In this document: piece after piece, positions 28,759-38,700 of the stretch
Layout: every line of letters starts with the position of its first letter
How positions within the stretch are numbered: the first letter of the stretch is position 1
Source: Chara braunii
Lineage: Eukaryota > Streptophyta > Charophyceae > Charales > Characeae
Direction of reading: 5' to 3'
Assembly: GCA_003427395.1 (NCBI GenBank)
Contig: BFEA01000918.1
Coordinates: forward strand, 263,847 to 304,396
Length of the DNA stretch: 40,550 bases
The notes under the pieces: model-generated
Told to the model about the DNA's origin: nothing
Database searches by the model: none
What the model saw: the letters and a program-made list of their open reading frames with translations, nothing else
Position numbers and translations under genes: made by a program

Positions 28759-31392
28759 ATGGCTGATGGTCATGGAGAAGGGAAGGTGCAACTGCTGCCC
28801 CACTTCAGGAGAAAAGGACAAGACATTTTGCCAGGTGGTCGTCGTATATGGCTGTGGATCAATTTGCATCCTCGTGAGCCGTGGCTCATATTCACACCCG
28901 ATCGCAAATCGCTTCTTCAAGTGTGGAACTATGAAGATGGGAAACAGGTTGCCTCCTGGGTAGTCCCTGGCGGTGTGGATGATGTTCGCGAAGCTGGATT
29001 CATCCCCCAGAGAGAGAATTGGATTGTGGTGAGGCGCTGGACAATATATGAAGTGTATGAATGCCAAGGCTCCAACTTGCGGCGCCTAACGCAACTGCAA
29101 TTTGATGACATCTTCACACATGGGATGGCTGTCCATCAGAGCCTCCCTTGCCTTTTGGCAGGTTTCTGCCACAAGGACTTTTTTCTGTGGTGCTGGAGAG
29201 GCAAATGGGAGAAGATAAAGTTTGAAGGTCATGATATACATACAACTGAATTGGTGTTTCATCCAACTGAGACACAGATCTTTGCAAGTGCCTCATCGGA
29301 TAACACCATCACAGTGTGGAATTTGGAGAAAAGGTCCATTATTCAAACCATGAGCGATGATGGTAAAGCGGGTATTCGCGGGATGGGATTCTGTGGCAGA
29401 GGGGAGAAGTCCCTTCTGATCACATCCCACTGGGTAGACGAGAATGTACGGGTGTGGGACTACAAGAAGGGCACTTGCATATGGCAATGGAAAGCACACG
29501 ACAAAGAAATCAGGGCGTCCTTCTTCCATCCGCATTTGCCGTATATAATGACTGCAGCAGAGGATGGAGAGATTAGAGTTTGGAGTGAGTCAAGCTACCA
29601 GCAAGTGTCCTCCTTTTCGTGTAAGCGCGATGACGATGCTTGGGTGCTCACCAATATGATCCCAAGTAAAATTTCTAATAAGCTCATTCTTGCGGGTCAT
29701 GGTGAGTTCCGTGTCATGGAGGTGGGAACAGGGGAGGAAGACAAGAACAACGAACAGCGAAAGCAAAAGGAGTCTCCTTGTGCAAAAAAAGACGTTCAAG
29801 CTTCCTCTTCTTCATCAATTATGGCAGTTGTGGTCAATGAACCGGCAGTGGTATCAAGAAAGCCAATGGAAGAGATTGAACACAAGGTGTCAGTCACCAC
29901 CAAGCTGCATTTTGAAGAGAAAATTAAGGAAGTGGTAGGAATGGTTGAGCAGAACTGCAAAAAAGCAGTTGAGGCAGTGATGGCAGAGCATCGGACAAAG
30001 GAGAGAATCCAAGCGGAGAGAGTGCAAGAACTGGAGAAAGAGATGCAAATAATGAAAAAGACATTTGAAAAGTCCAAACTGAGGATTCAGGAGGCGGAGA
30101 GACGAGCAGGGAGAGTGCAACGGATGGAGGAAGAGATGCAAACAATGAGAGGGATAATTGAACAGTCCACACTGAGGATTCAGGAGGTGGAGAGACAAGC
30201 GCAAAGGCTACAGCAGCTGGAGAAAGAGATGCAAACAATGACAGAGAGATTTGAAAAGTCCAAACTGAGGATTCAACAGCTAGAGAGAACACTGGCTGAT
30301 GAGATCAGTGGGCGCAAGGCAGAAGAAGAATGCAAAGCACGTTTAGCTGAACGGATCTGCGAGCTAGAAAACAAATTCGCAGAAGCGGTCGCCAAACGTG
30401 AAAGGGCGGAGGCCGCATCTCTAACACTCGCGTCTGATGTTTCCACTGCCGACCCTCATATGTTAAAGGAGTACTCCTTCAAAGAGCTCCAAGAAGCAAC
30501 TGATAATTTTGACGTGAAGCGGAAGTTTGGAGGCAGGGAACAGTTTGAAAATACTTACCTAGGGACACTACGAGATGGTAGTCTTGTTACGGTGAGAAAG
30601 GTGAGAGATGCACAGGCACAGCTTGGGACAGACCTTGTGGACAGGGTGAGAACACTCCGCCATCCCCATCTTCTGACCTTGTTAGGAGTCTGCTATGAAG
30701 AGAGCTGCCTGGTTTACGAGCACATGGAGTGTGGGAGCTTAAAGGACTGGATCTCACATCATGATGAAGAAAATGCAGCAAGAGGGTTCCTGCCATGGTA
30801 TGCCCGCTTTCGCGTAATGGCTGAGGTTGCCCGGGCACTGTGCTTCCTGCACTCGGTTCCATCTGCATCGGGTGGTCCCATCATACATGGGGCTATCAAG
30901 CCAGCAAACATTTTGCTGTCTGACAGCTTTGTGGCAAAGATCTGCGGTGTGGACGAGGCGATTCTTGACGCAGACTCTGCTGGAGAGGTTGGTAAGAGGG
31001 GGACTCCCTTGCTTGTATCCACCACAGACAACAACTCCCACTACATTGCGCCAGAGTATTTGCATCAACGATTTCTTGGTGTCACTGAAAAGATGGACAT
31101 CTATGCATTTGGTATCACCATCCTGGGGATGCTGACTGGAAATCTCTTGAATTCGTTTGAAATTATTGAAGACGCAATTGAGGATGACGCAGATTTCAAG
31201 AACGCTCTGGACGCCAATGCAGGCTGTTGGGATGTTCACCTGGCTCAGGAAGTCGCAAAGTTGGGGTTGCGATGTGCTAGTTTCAACAGGCGCAGACGAC
31301 CAAACATGATGGAACCAGATGTAGGAATTCTGGCAATACTTGAGGGAGTTGCAAGGAAGGTTGACCTTGCACAGTCTGCAGAGAACGGATAG
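28759..31392 (+). CDS. COPI beta'-like WD40 propeller - coiled coil - RLK/Pelle-type pseudokinase (gene B)
   Basis: 877 residues, intact and without introns, paralogous to gene A along its full length. ATG 28759 lies in a good context (AGCATGG), and upstream stops exclude a longer form. Residues about 35-325 are the WD40 propeller (NLHPREPW, FEGHD, FASASSDNTITVWNL, LITS, RVWDY, FHPHLPYIMTAAEDG). Residues about 355-563 are coiled coil with three 31-residue repeats at 422-514. From about 568 comes the RLK-like domain (YSFKELQEATDNF, HPHLLTLLGVCY, IAPEYL, YAFGITILGMLTG, RRRRPNM). The catalytic loop reads H-G-A (G711, A712), with even the HRD arginine gone. The DFG position is G-V-D and the beta3 lysine position is R followed by K. 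Both paralogues share the same losses while keeping a continuous frame, so the domain looks maintained as a pseudokinase. The partners and role are unknown. Confidence 0.85.
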   Translation: MADGHGEGKVQLLPHFRRKGQDILPGGRRIWLWINLHPREPWLIFTPDRKSLLQVWNYEDGKQVASWVVPGGVDDVREAGFIPQRENWIVVRRWTIYEVYECQGSNLRRLTQLQFDDIFTHGMAVHQSLPCLLAGFCHKDFFLWCWRGKWEKIKFEGHDIHTTELVFHPTETQIFASASSDNTITVWNLEKRSIIQTMSDDGKAGIRGMGFCGRGEKSLLITSHWVDENVRVWDYKKGTCIWQWKAHDKEIRASFFHPHLPYIMTAAEDGEIRVWSESSYQQVSSFSCKRDDDAWVLTNMIPSKISNKLILAGHGEFRVMEVGTGEEDKNNEQRKQKESPCAKKDVQASSSSSIMAVVVNEPAVVSRKPMEEIEHKVSVTTKLHFEEKIKEVVGMVEQNCKKAVEAVMAEHRTKERIQAERVQELEKEMQIMKKTFEKSKLRIQEAERRAGRVQRMEEEMQTMRGIIEQSTLRIQEVERQAQRLQQLEKEMQTMTERFEKSKLRIQQLERTLADEISGRKAEEECKARLAERICELENKFAEAVAKRERAEAASLTLASDVSTADPHMLKEYSFKELQEATDNFDVKRKFGGREQFENTYLGTLRDGSLVTVRKVRDAQAQLGTDLVDRVRTLRHPHLLTLLGVCYEESCLVYEHMECGSLKDWISHHDEENAARGFLPWYARFRVMAEVARALCFLHSVPSASGGPIIHGAIKPANILLSDSFVAKICGVDEAILDADSAGEVGKRGTPLLVSTTDNNSHYIAPEYLHQRFLGVTEKMDIYAFGITILGMLTGNLLNSFEIIEDAIEDDADFKNALDANAGCWDVHLAQEVAKLGLRCASFNRRRRPNMMEPDVGILAILEGVARKVDLAQSAENG
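30022..30300 (+). repeat. Three 93-bp in-frame repeats encoding coiled coil, gene B
   Basis: Units 30022-30114, 30115-30207 and 30208-30300, the same register and number as in gene A, so the repeats arose before the gene duplicated. Confidence 0.9.
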
Positions 31393-32171
31393 ACAAATTC
31401 TGGAGCTGGTCTCTCAGCTACATGGTAGGGGTGCTCACAGCCCAGGTAGAGAAGGTCCGCCTTAAGTGAATCAGCGGAAGTCAAACTGTGAACTTGATGT
31501 TGCTGATGTCGTATGTTACCTTCATTGATGAGAGGTGGCCATCGAACAAGCAACAAAATGAAGCGTCTGTCGCGTTGAGAACTTACTTGTAAGCGATTAT
31601 AGAGGCGAACACTGTAAAGAAAAATTAACACAAGTACAGGCATGTGTGGTAGGATAATCTTCTCCAGAACCCAGGGGCTTATGGCCTATTTTAGCATAGC
31701 CACACACAAAAAGCCTCTCATAATATGTTTGAAATTCCCTCCCTGCTGTTTGAAATCACAGCTTGATGTCCGTGGAGATTGATGAGCACACATGAAAATG
31801 CCGATCTGATCTGATTTGGTAAGCCAGGTTCTTGTTTCCAGCTTGCTTGAGCTTGATGGGTTCAAATGAAAATGACCATTAATGATTTGGATTTCATACC
31901 AGGATCTGTAACGGTCCTCTCACTCTCACTCGATCATAAAGTATGGGGTCGGAATTATAGTCATATTGCTTGAGCAGCAATTAATTCTGATAAGTGTCAC
32001 AAGGGAACGATGTAGTACACCAGGATCACGTACTGAGGATTCTGATCTTAAATTGAAGCTTATACTGATCAGAGAAGAATTGCTCTGGCTGCTTTGCACG
32101 ACCGTCTTTTTGTAAGGCAATGATCTGTTTTTTTCTTGGCTTTGCAAAATTTATGTGGAACAGTTTTTATA
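31393..32171 (+). other. 3' flank of gene B; empty LTR site near 31466
   Basis: Collinear with the gene A flank minus the solo LTR. GTGAATCAGCGGAAG at about 31466-31480 is the uninterrupted target. No gene or clear poly(A) signal. Confidence 0.7.
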
Positions 32172-32266
32172 TATGCGTGTCATGATTGCACTGTCATCCT
32201 TGCCCAAGGACTGTGGTACTTCGTATTGCTCCAACATCCAAGTGCAGCAGATGCCCCGGACGAAGG
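32172..32266 (-). pseudogene. U6 snRNA-like sequence (reverse strand), unit B
   Basis: Minus-strand reading: CCTTCGTCCGGGGCATCTG, TTGGAGCAATACGAAG, then AAGGATGACA and a terminal ATGACACGCAT. It is more eroded than the partner at 11844-11930 and carries a short internal repeat of the GATGACA end. Confidence 0.65.
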
Positions 32267-32420
32267 CAGCAACTCTTGGATAGTAGAGCGTTCAGATATG
32301 TAATTGGAACTTGCATTCACATCAAAGCTTCCAAAACTATTCAACATGGTTTCTGGCAGGTCAATGTTACATGGATTGTCTACTGCTTACTGTCTGATTA
32401 GCGATGAGAAAACTATGTTG

Positions 32421-32423
<3 letters not shown>

Positions 32424-32512
<89 letters not shown>

Positions 32513-32530
32513 GTGTGCGTGTGTGTGCGT

Positions 32531-32587
<57 letters not shown>
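32424..32587 (+). repeat. (CT)n-(GT)n compound microsatellite
   Basis: CT repeats to about 32507 and GT repeats with CG and TT variants to 32587. Same position and order as 12102-12772. Confidence 0.97.
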
Positions 32588-32588
<1 letters not shown>

Positions 32589-32871
32589 AAAGAAAACATG
32601 TAAATGGAAAGAAGATGTTATAATTGTCGGCGTGGAAAAGCAATGGTGATGGATGGATGCCTCGTTCCGACAATAATTCAGCAGGACGTCTAAACAAAAA
32701 CAAAATTCGCTGCGTAATAGGGTCGTATCATTCTTAAATTCTTAGTACTTTTTATCTTTAGTGTAACAGTATATTAAAAACTCTGAAAATATCCAAATTG
32801 ATTTTGTGTTCATCAGCTCTCTGCTACTTGACAAACAAGGAACTGGGAGTCATGCAACTAGTCCGCTATTT

Positions 32872-32959
32872 GGTCCTTTTTCATCTATTAAAATTGGAAC
32901 GATGAACAGAAATGTAGCATAGCCCTGTGCCATCAAGGATGACACATAAATAGAAAGGG
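32872..32959 (+). pseudogene. U6 snRNA-like sequence (forward strand), unit B
   Basis: ATTAAAATTGGAACGATGAA, CAGAAATGTAGCATAGCCC and CAAGGATGACACATAAATAG follow U6 in order. The AGC triad is present and the ACAGAGA box reads ACAGAAA. It is better preserved than its unit A counterpart in this central part. Confidence 0.8.
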
Positions 32960-33032
32960 AAGAGAACAGGAGGAAGAATGGCGGGCCCCCGGGCCCATTT
33001 ACACTGGATCCCATTTCGAATGGACAGTGGGG

Positions 33033-33115
33033 CGAAAATAGAGAGTAGGTGGAGAGTTGCCAGACTCTTGAAAAAATGCTTTTTGAAGTCGCCGCTCCAC
33101 CTGCTCTCTATTTCG
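33033..33115. repeat. Inverted repeat, about 21-bp arms
   Basis: CGAAAATAGAGAGTAGGTGG (33033 on) faces CTCCACCTGCTCTCTATTTC (33095 on), almost exact reverse complements with a 40-bp loop. Confidence 0.8.
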
Positions 33116-33315
33116 GTGCCCTCCAACAATTCTCCGTTCCTCTGCTCACATGAAGACCAATAAACATATTGCCAGTTCAGTTCCAATGTGTCGGCCGACT
33201 CTCCAAAACAGATGCTGCTCCAGAGGACTCTATTTTCGAGGGTGCGTAGGCAGAGGACTCTCCAAAAGTAGAGAGTCGTCTGTAAGGAATCTTCCTGATC
33301 ACTCTGGATTTGTTT

Positions 33316-33383
33316 GGGAAAAGTTGTTTATCCCCCGGCGACAAGAAGTGGGAAAAGTTGTAAATCCCCCGGCGACAAGAAGA
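33316..33383 (+). repeat. 34-bp tandem repeat, two units
   Basis: GGGAAAAGTTGT begins at 33316 and 33350. Both units contain CCCCCGGCGACAAGAAG. Confidence 0.85.
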
Positions 33384-33388
33384 GTCAT

Positions 33389-33573
33389 ATGCCCCCAAAC
33401 GAGGCAAGAAGTAGGGTGTGCTAGAGGCACCAAAATGACTTTTTGTGTCATTTTTGCACCCTGGCCGACCCGCTGTGCAAAAATAGCGGGAAAGTGTAAC
33501 CACCGGTGCAAAAGTGACATGAAAAGTAATTTTGGGGCCTGCCGCACTTTTTTTTTGCGCCGTTTTGGGGCAA
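33389..33573. mobile_element. Fold-back element, almost palindromic throughout
   Basis: TGCCCCCAAACGAGGCAAGA at the left end faces GCGCCGTTTTGGGGCA at the right. Inner arms 33430-33460 and 33505-33535 (CCAAAATGACTTTTTGTGTC type) are close reverse complements. No coding capacity. MITE-like, family unknown. Confidence 0.75.
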
Positions 33574-34148
33574 ATAAATACGAATGTTTTGTTTTTGGGT
33601 GGGGGGGGATTTATATCTTCTCCCTTGGTTCTCCGGAGCTGCAAATGGAGAGTTCATAGAGCAGACAGAGCCTCACTCACATAGAACGGAGAGTGGAGGA
33701 GTGAGACCTGCTGTTGACAATGTGTATTTGGGTGGCACTGTAGTCACAGTGTGGAAGTGTAGTCACAGTGTAGTAGTGTCACTGTCAATATACAACTGGC
33801 ACGAACCCTTTGATTGTTTTCTTTTGGCCATTCCCTGGCCACCCTGTACTAGCCTTCCTTTTTTTTTGGGTCCTGCTATTTTCATGAAATAGTTTATTTT
33901 CTTTTTCCTTGGAAAAAGTCAGATAAAAAGATAGGAACGATGGTCATCGTCTCCCAAGTCTAACGAAAATTAAATTCCGTAAATTTCGTAGCTCCATATG
34001 CAGCAAAATTTGTGACGCAAAATCCTATTTTTATGGTTGAGGGGGCACTGTGTAGCCCGGGAGCCATCCACAAATCTTGTGATTTTGCTAAACAAGGTCC
34101 TTGTGTAACTGTGCCCTCATTCTTCGTTTTGGATGAATGGACGACGAG
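33574..34148. other. Intergenic; short GTAGTCACAGTGT repeats
   Basis: GTAGTCACAGTGT occurs twice at about 33740-33770. No gene. Confidence 0.45.
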
Positions 34149-34257
34149 AGACCGTGTACTCATTTCTTGACAGTGCAGCCACTGCGAGGCTTTCTGGAAG
34201 CCCGGACTCGGCAGTAATCCAAAAACAGTTATGGGAAAGTTCCACTTGGGAGGGAAG
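34149..34257 (+). repeat. Dispersed repeat, copy 3 of 3
   Basis: GAGAC, CTCATTTCTTGACAGTGC, CACTGCGAGGCT, GGAAGCCCGGACTCGGC and GGGAAAGTTCCACTTGG match 18092 and 18530. Confidence 0.7.
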
Positions 34258-34271
34258 ATTTGGGCAGGACT

Positions 34272-34764
34272 ATCCAGAGGCCTAGCTCAGTTGGTAAGGC
34301 ACGCAAGTGGCATTCAGGAGGTCTTGGGTTCAATCCCCATTAGCCGCATGTACCTTCCTTGGGCAAGCTTGGCTCCCGCCACCTAGAGATATGCTGTTGG
34401 TCCCCCTCAGTGGCATTGAGCAGAGACTGCTGATTTTCATTTCATAGGGGGAGGGGACCGGAGGGGAGGCACGGTGACTGGCCCATCAAAGCAACTCGGT
34501 CCTGATGCTACTAGGCTGACCCGTAGCCCGTATCGCCCACCTGCTATAGCAGGTATCGCACCTGCCAGTGGCCGGCGGTGGGTGCAGCTCCCGCACGTTC
34601 CCTCATTGGAGGCTTGAGCACGGGCGTGGCTGCTACGGTGTTCCCCATAATACTAAAATGACAATAAAAAAAGGCCTGAAAAGCCATCCTGTCCAGATTT
34701 GACAGGTAATTGAATTNGTTGGGCTTCAAGAATTAGCCTTAAATTAAAAAAAAAAAAAAAAAAA
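34272..34764 (+). mobile_element. tRNA-derived SINE, complete, tail type 1, with target duplication
   Basis: It starts ATCCAGAGGCCTAGCTCAGT (box A) and continues through GTAAGGCACGCAAGTGGC to box B GGGTTCAATCCCC, a GGGGAGGGGACCGGAGGGG body, and a tail with GGAGGCTTGAGCAC and GGCCTGAAAAGCCATCCTGT. Poly(A) is at 34746-34764. GGGCAGGACT flanks it at 34262-34271 and 34765-34774, a 10-bp target-site duplication that fits LINE-assisted insertion. Confidence 0.9.
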
Positions 34765-34801
34765 GGGCAGGACTTTAGAAGAGTAACCTACATTCATTGG
34801 T

Positions 34802-35228
34802 CTCGCTCCACTACACTAGACTCACGAAAAACTTTGTGAGTGCTTCTAGAGCTGTCAGAGGCTAGAACTCTTGAAAAAGAAGCATCGCTCCACTTACTCC
34901 CGAACGCAGGAACTATAGAAGCACTCACGAATTTCTGAGCGCTACATGACAGCCCTTCTACAGCGCTAGATGACAGCGCCCGCTCGTTCTGATGGTCGGG
35001 CCAGGAGCCACACTCGCTGCAAAAGAGGCCAGAGCGGGGGTGAGGGAGGACGCTAGAAAACCTGAGCGTTAAACGCTGTGAACTCTATACAAATCGAGAG
35101 TGCCCTTCGAGAGAGAGCGCTTTATGACAGCTGTAGAAGTGTGTAACAGTTGTCATGAGTTCCAGTCTAGAGTAAGTGGAGCAAGGCGTTACTCTCAAAA
35201 CTTTGGGAGTCTAGAGTAGTGGAGGGAG
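34802..35228. mobile_element. Large MITE-like inverted-repeat element
   Basis: Left end 34802-34841 (CTCCACTACACTAGACTCAC type) is the imperfect reverse complement of 35191-35228. Further nested arms inside (CTCCACTTACTC near 34890 against GAGTAAGTGGAG near 35170) extend the symmetry. No coding capacity. Target duplication not identified. Confidence 0.7.
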
Positions 35229-35630
35229 GCCCCATATCTCCTCAGCGGTGGCTGGTTGGACTGCGCAAAAAGAGGTAAAATAGAAGTAGTACTTTTTCTG
35301 CCCTTTCTGAAGTCGGCCCTCGGCCCACCCTTGCCTTTTAATTATGACAGCCATGCATGTTACAAACTACGGTGGCTCTTTATTGCCTTTCAAACTTAGC
35401 GCATGACTGATATGCCAGTAGGTGCATTTTTGTTTTTTGCCTATTCGAAAGTAACTGGGGTTTTCGTTCCAGGCGTAGTAGTTGGGGTTAAAAGAGAAAT
35501 TTGTGCCTGTAGTTGACAGTGCTCCAGGCATGCTGTTTTTGTTTTCGTTTGTTTTTGTTTTGTTTTGTTTTTGTTTTGTTTTGTTTTGTTTTGTTTTGTT
35601 TTGCTTTGGAATGCATAATCATTTATTGCA
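35229..35630. repeat. Intergenic with a (GTTTT)n microsatellite
   Basis: GTTTT/GTTTTT units at about 35538-35604. The rest holds nothing recognised. Confidence 0.7.
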
Positions 35631-36150
35631 TACCCTTGCGTGCATCAGTTAAAATTGGAACAATAATCCAGTGGTAAGTCTCGCAAAGTGGCATTCAGGA
35701 GGTAGTGGGTTCAATCCCCCCACGATTGGCCTCAGATACCTTTCTGGGCATGCTTGGCGCCCGCCACCTGGAGATGGACCACTGGATCCCCCTATCTGCA
35801 TTGAGCAGAGTCTGCTGATGTTCCTAGGGGAGGGGACCTGAGGGGAGGCACAGGGATTGGTCCTGTCCCTGATGCTACCCGCTGCCCCCTAGCCGGTATG
35901 CCCACCTGCAGGTCGGGAGCAGCCCTCGCATAGCCGTTCTGGCTGCTAGGGGGTTAGGCCCTACTATGCCTACTATTAGGAGTAGTGATAGGTAAGGTAC
36001 TGTGAGTCTGTGAGGTGAAATTGAGAGAATAATATAGCTTTTTAAATTAAAAAATAAAATAAAAAACTGGAACAATACAGACTCAGAAGATAAGCATGCA
36101 AAACAGACAAGTTTGGCAATGGCCCCTGTGCAAGGAGTGGCACGCATAGT
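35631..36150 (+). pseudogene. U6 snRNA-like sequence interrupted by a SINE
   Basis: The 5' part ACCCTTGCGTGCATCAGTTA then AAATTGGAACAATA lies before the SINE. After it, the copy resumes with AAAACTGGAACAATACAG, AGATAAGCATG, GGCCCCTGTGCAAGGAGTGG and CACGCATA. An extra 22 bp or so sits between AGCATG and GCCCC. This is U6 in correct order except for these two insertions. Confidence 0.8.
35666..36062 (+). mobile_element. tRNA-derived SINE inserted in a U6-like sequence, tail type 2
   Basis: ATCCAGTGGTAAG at the start lacks about 14 bp of box A by deletion between two CAG/CAGT motifs. Box B GGGTTCAATCCCCCC, the GGGGAGGGGACCTGAGGGG body, tail ATTAGGAGTAGTGATAGGTA and an A-rich end follow. A 15-bp duplication (AAAATTGGAACAATA at 35651-35665 and the same with one change at 36063-36077) brackets it. 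Confidence 0.9.
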
Positions 36151-36160
36151 ATTACTTTTA

Positions 36161-36370
36161 GGGTCTCGTTAGACACTCCTAAAAATGCCTGTTTTTAGGA
36201 TTGCATCGTGGTTGCACGCATTCCTAAGTCCGATTTTGAGATCGAAAATGTGAAAACGGCATTAGGACTTGTCCTAAAGAATTTAGGATTCCCCAGGCAA
36301 ATTTTCCTTAATTTTTTACTTGCCCCCGACCTACTGAAATTTTTAGGAAGCCGTGTTTGACGGAGTCGTG
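36161..36370. mobile_element. MITE, family 'GGGTCTC', copy 2
   Basis: GGGTCTCGTTAGACACTCCT then AAAAATGCCTG matches 15744 exactly. The internal sequence is longer and differs. A diverged right end with TTTTTAGGAAGCCGTGTTTG near 36336 is possible. Confidence 0.55.
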
Positions 36371-36705
36371 GCGTCGCGCGCATGGCACCGTCGTCTCGGA
36401 CTCTGTGGTGCAGAAACCGTCGGGCCAGGAGTCGGACATCGGAGGCCTTCGGCGGGCCGACGGAGGCGACAACCACCACCGGTAGCCGTTGGCGGGCGGG
36501 GTGGACCGTGGAGGGCGAGCGGGGGCGCCCTGTCGTGCGTAATCGACCGCTGGCTTCGATGCGAAACGCAGAGGGGGGCGACGACTCGCGCAGCATGACA
36601 TAACGACGACCTGCGGGCAGTGGAGGGGCCCCAATGGTCGAAATTTGAACCGCTGGCGTCCGCCTGTGTCGTCTTGTGCGTACAGCGGAATATGAAGGTA
36701 CAGAG
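36371..36705. other. GC-rich intergenic block
   Basis: GC-rich with CGGCGG-type words. Long reading frames occur on several strands together, as expected from composition, and none resembles a known protein. Confidence 0.45.
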
Positions 36706-36840
36706 TATACTCAAACATAGAAAGGTAGTTTTGCACCATCCGGATTACAGTACCGAGTATACTCAAACCGCTGGCGCACGAGCAGCACCGAGTATTGCAC
36801 CATCCAGATTACAGTATACTCAAACGTAGAAAGGTACTTT
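36706..36840 (+). repeat. Irregular tandem repeat with TATACTCAAAC
   Basis: TATACTCAAAC at 36706, 36758 and 36815, alternating with GCACCATCC.GATTACAGTA and TAGAAAGGTA.TTTT. Confidence 0.8.
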
Positions 36841-37429
36841 TAAGAACTTGCCAAGACCAGTACTGAGGTCCTTCACGCATAGTAGTACTGTCCAAAGCAC
36901 TTTGTTTAAGGCAACCCACACACAAATCAGTCACTCTGAGTGCATTTGCCTCAACTGCAAGATCTGTTCACGTTCTTCATACCATTGTAGGGGCGCAGCG
37001 CTACCGGGAGCGCTGCGCCCCGGTACGGACCGCGGCGGCGGAGTGAGGCGGCGAAGCGGGAGGGCGCCTGGCGTGTACCGGCTTCGCTCTGACACGTTCA
37101 TACGGACGAAGTACTGCATGGCGATGGCGTGACAGAGGCGCTGGTGGGGTGACGAGGTGTTGCAGGGCTGGGGGTCGAGCTCACAGCAGCTGCTTGTTAA
37201 GCGTTTTGCGCACACGCGGGGAGTGAGGGTGCTTGTCTATACCGTGTCACGAGTTGATAGGGAGAATAGACTGACCCCCGGGGGTTTTTCTGGGAGTTCC
37301 ACGTTCATACTCCATTGCTGCTGCGTTTTTGCCCGTGGCATAGAGCCTGTGAGGTGTTGTCTCTGGGGATGCCTGTGGAGTTCAGCGGAGTGAGCCTTGG
37401 GTGACCCGAAGTGCGAGTGAAGTCTACCT
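36841..37429. other. GC-rich intergenic with a perfect hairpin at 36990-37021
   Basis: GGGGCGCAGCGCT and AGCGCTGCGCCCC form a perfect 13-bp stem around ACCGGG. GC-rich sequence follows. No gene was recognised. Confidence 0.6.
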
Positions 37430-38700
37430 GTCATCACCAGCGTTCTCGTTCATCAGCATCAGGGATCGGCCGTAACTCAAAGGAACATGGTGGGGTTTCC
37501 TCATCATCATCAGGGCTGTTCGTCATTGCCATCATCATTTCTCCATCATCACCGTTGTCGAGCATGACTCAAAGGAGCACCGTAAGGGTTTCGTTATCAT
37601 CATTAGGGATGCTCACCATCGCCACCAATTTCATCAGGGTGCTGCTCTTCATCATCATCAAGGCGGTAACTGGGGCCGCGAGCAGCTTGCCAGTAATACT
37701 GCGTTACTAGTACTGGAAATAGGGTAAGTTGGCTAGCGTGCAAGCACCTCATCAATGTTTTACTACTTCAGGGTGCTAGGGCACTGCCCATCCCTATTAT
37801 CACCATCATTAGTGCATCACCACAGGGCGCGTTATTAGCAATTTCATCATCTTGATCGTAGACATCAGTTATCATCGTCATCATTATCATTATCATCATC
37901 TTTTACTTTCATCGTGATCTCTCCCATCGGAAGTTGACTCTCGTCAGCAGTATTCATCATCATCATCATCATCATCATTAGAATCAGCATCATCATCATC
38001 ATCATCATTATCATCATCATTGAAATCATAGTCACCAGTCATCATCGTCATCATTTCAACAATCATCAGTCAAGGTTACCGCCACGAAGAGGAGCCGCGC
38101 GCGCTAGAAAACTGCACGCAGCAAGGAAAATAGCGCGCGTGCGCTCGATGATGGTGCGCGATTGGGTGCGCGCCCTGAGCTGAAAATTGGACCTCCGGTG
38201 GTCTATGGCGAGGAGCTGAGGTGGTCCAATTTTCAGATCAAATGGTCAAGCAGATTATGAGATATCGAAGATCTAGGGCGCACCATGAAATTCGAGTGTG
38301 TCGGGCGATGCACTATCAGCAAGTCACCATCAAGATTACTAGTCATCATCACTCGCGGTAAGACGATCGTCATCAATACAATGGATAATTAGTTACCATC
38401 CGCAGTATCATGATCATTAGCACTATCATCCTCATTTTAGGTCAGCAATTAATATTTCTCTTGGGCAGCTTCATTAGCATGCTCACTCTCATCACAATTT
38501 TTTTCATTAGTCGTAATTCATCTGTAGGCGAAGTTGATCGCCACTACTATCTTTAGGCTTGCTTCACTCCAATAGTCATCCATAACACTTCCATCACATC
38601 ACTACCATCATCAATACCAATATCATCTGCAAACTTTTTAGTCTCAGGGTACCGTTTTCGGCTGCCCAATTATCCAATAGTCATTAATGTTTACATCCTG
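37430..38700 (+). repeat. CAT/ATC-rich microsatellite-like region
   Basis: Variants of CATCAT and TCATCA are dense throughout and pure for 15-25 bp near 37955-38015. An inverted repeat with 14-bp perfect arms (CTGAAAATTGGACC at 38180 and its complement at 38223) sits inside a GCGCGC-rich island at about 38095-38240. Confidence 0.8.

Larger units (their letters stand above)
27858..32985 (+). repeat. Segmental duplication, unit B
   Basis: Collinear with unit A (6178-13165). It lacks the solo LTR and carries a single version of the 98-bp upstream unit. It contains gene B and the same U6-like pair and CT/GT microsatellite, here without a gap. Confidence 0.9.

Noticed and set aside
34277-34350. 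Functional tRNA gene with TAGCTCAGTTGG and GGTTCAATCCC
   Set aside because: It is the head of a SINE with a long body, poly(A) tail and target duplication, and an identical head recurs in other SINE copies.
36308-36766. Overlapping long frames on both strands
   Set aside because: GC-rich composition gives open frames in several phases at once and none has a recognisable domain.
37430-38700. CRISPR-like array of CATCATC repeats
   Set aside because: The units are too short and irregular, with no spacers of uniform size. It is a simple-sequence region in a eukaryotic genome.
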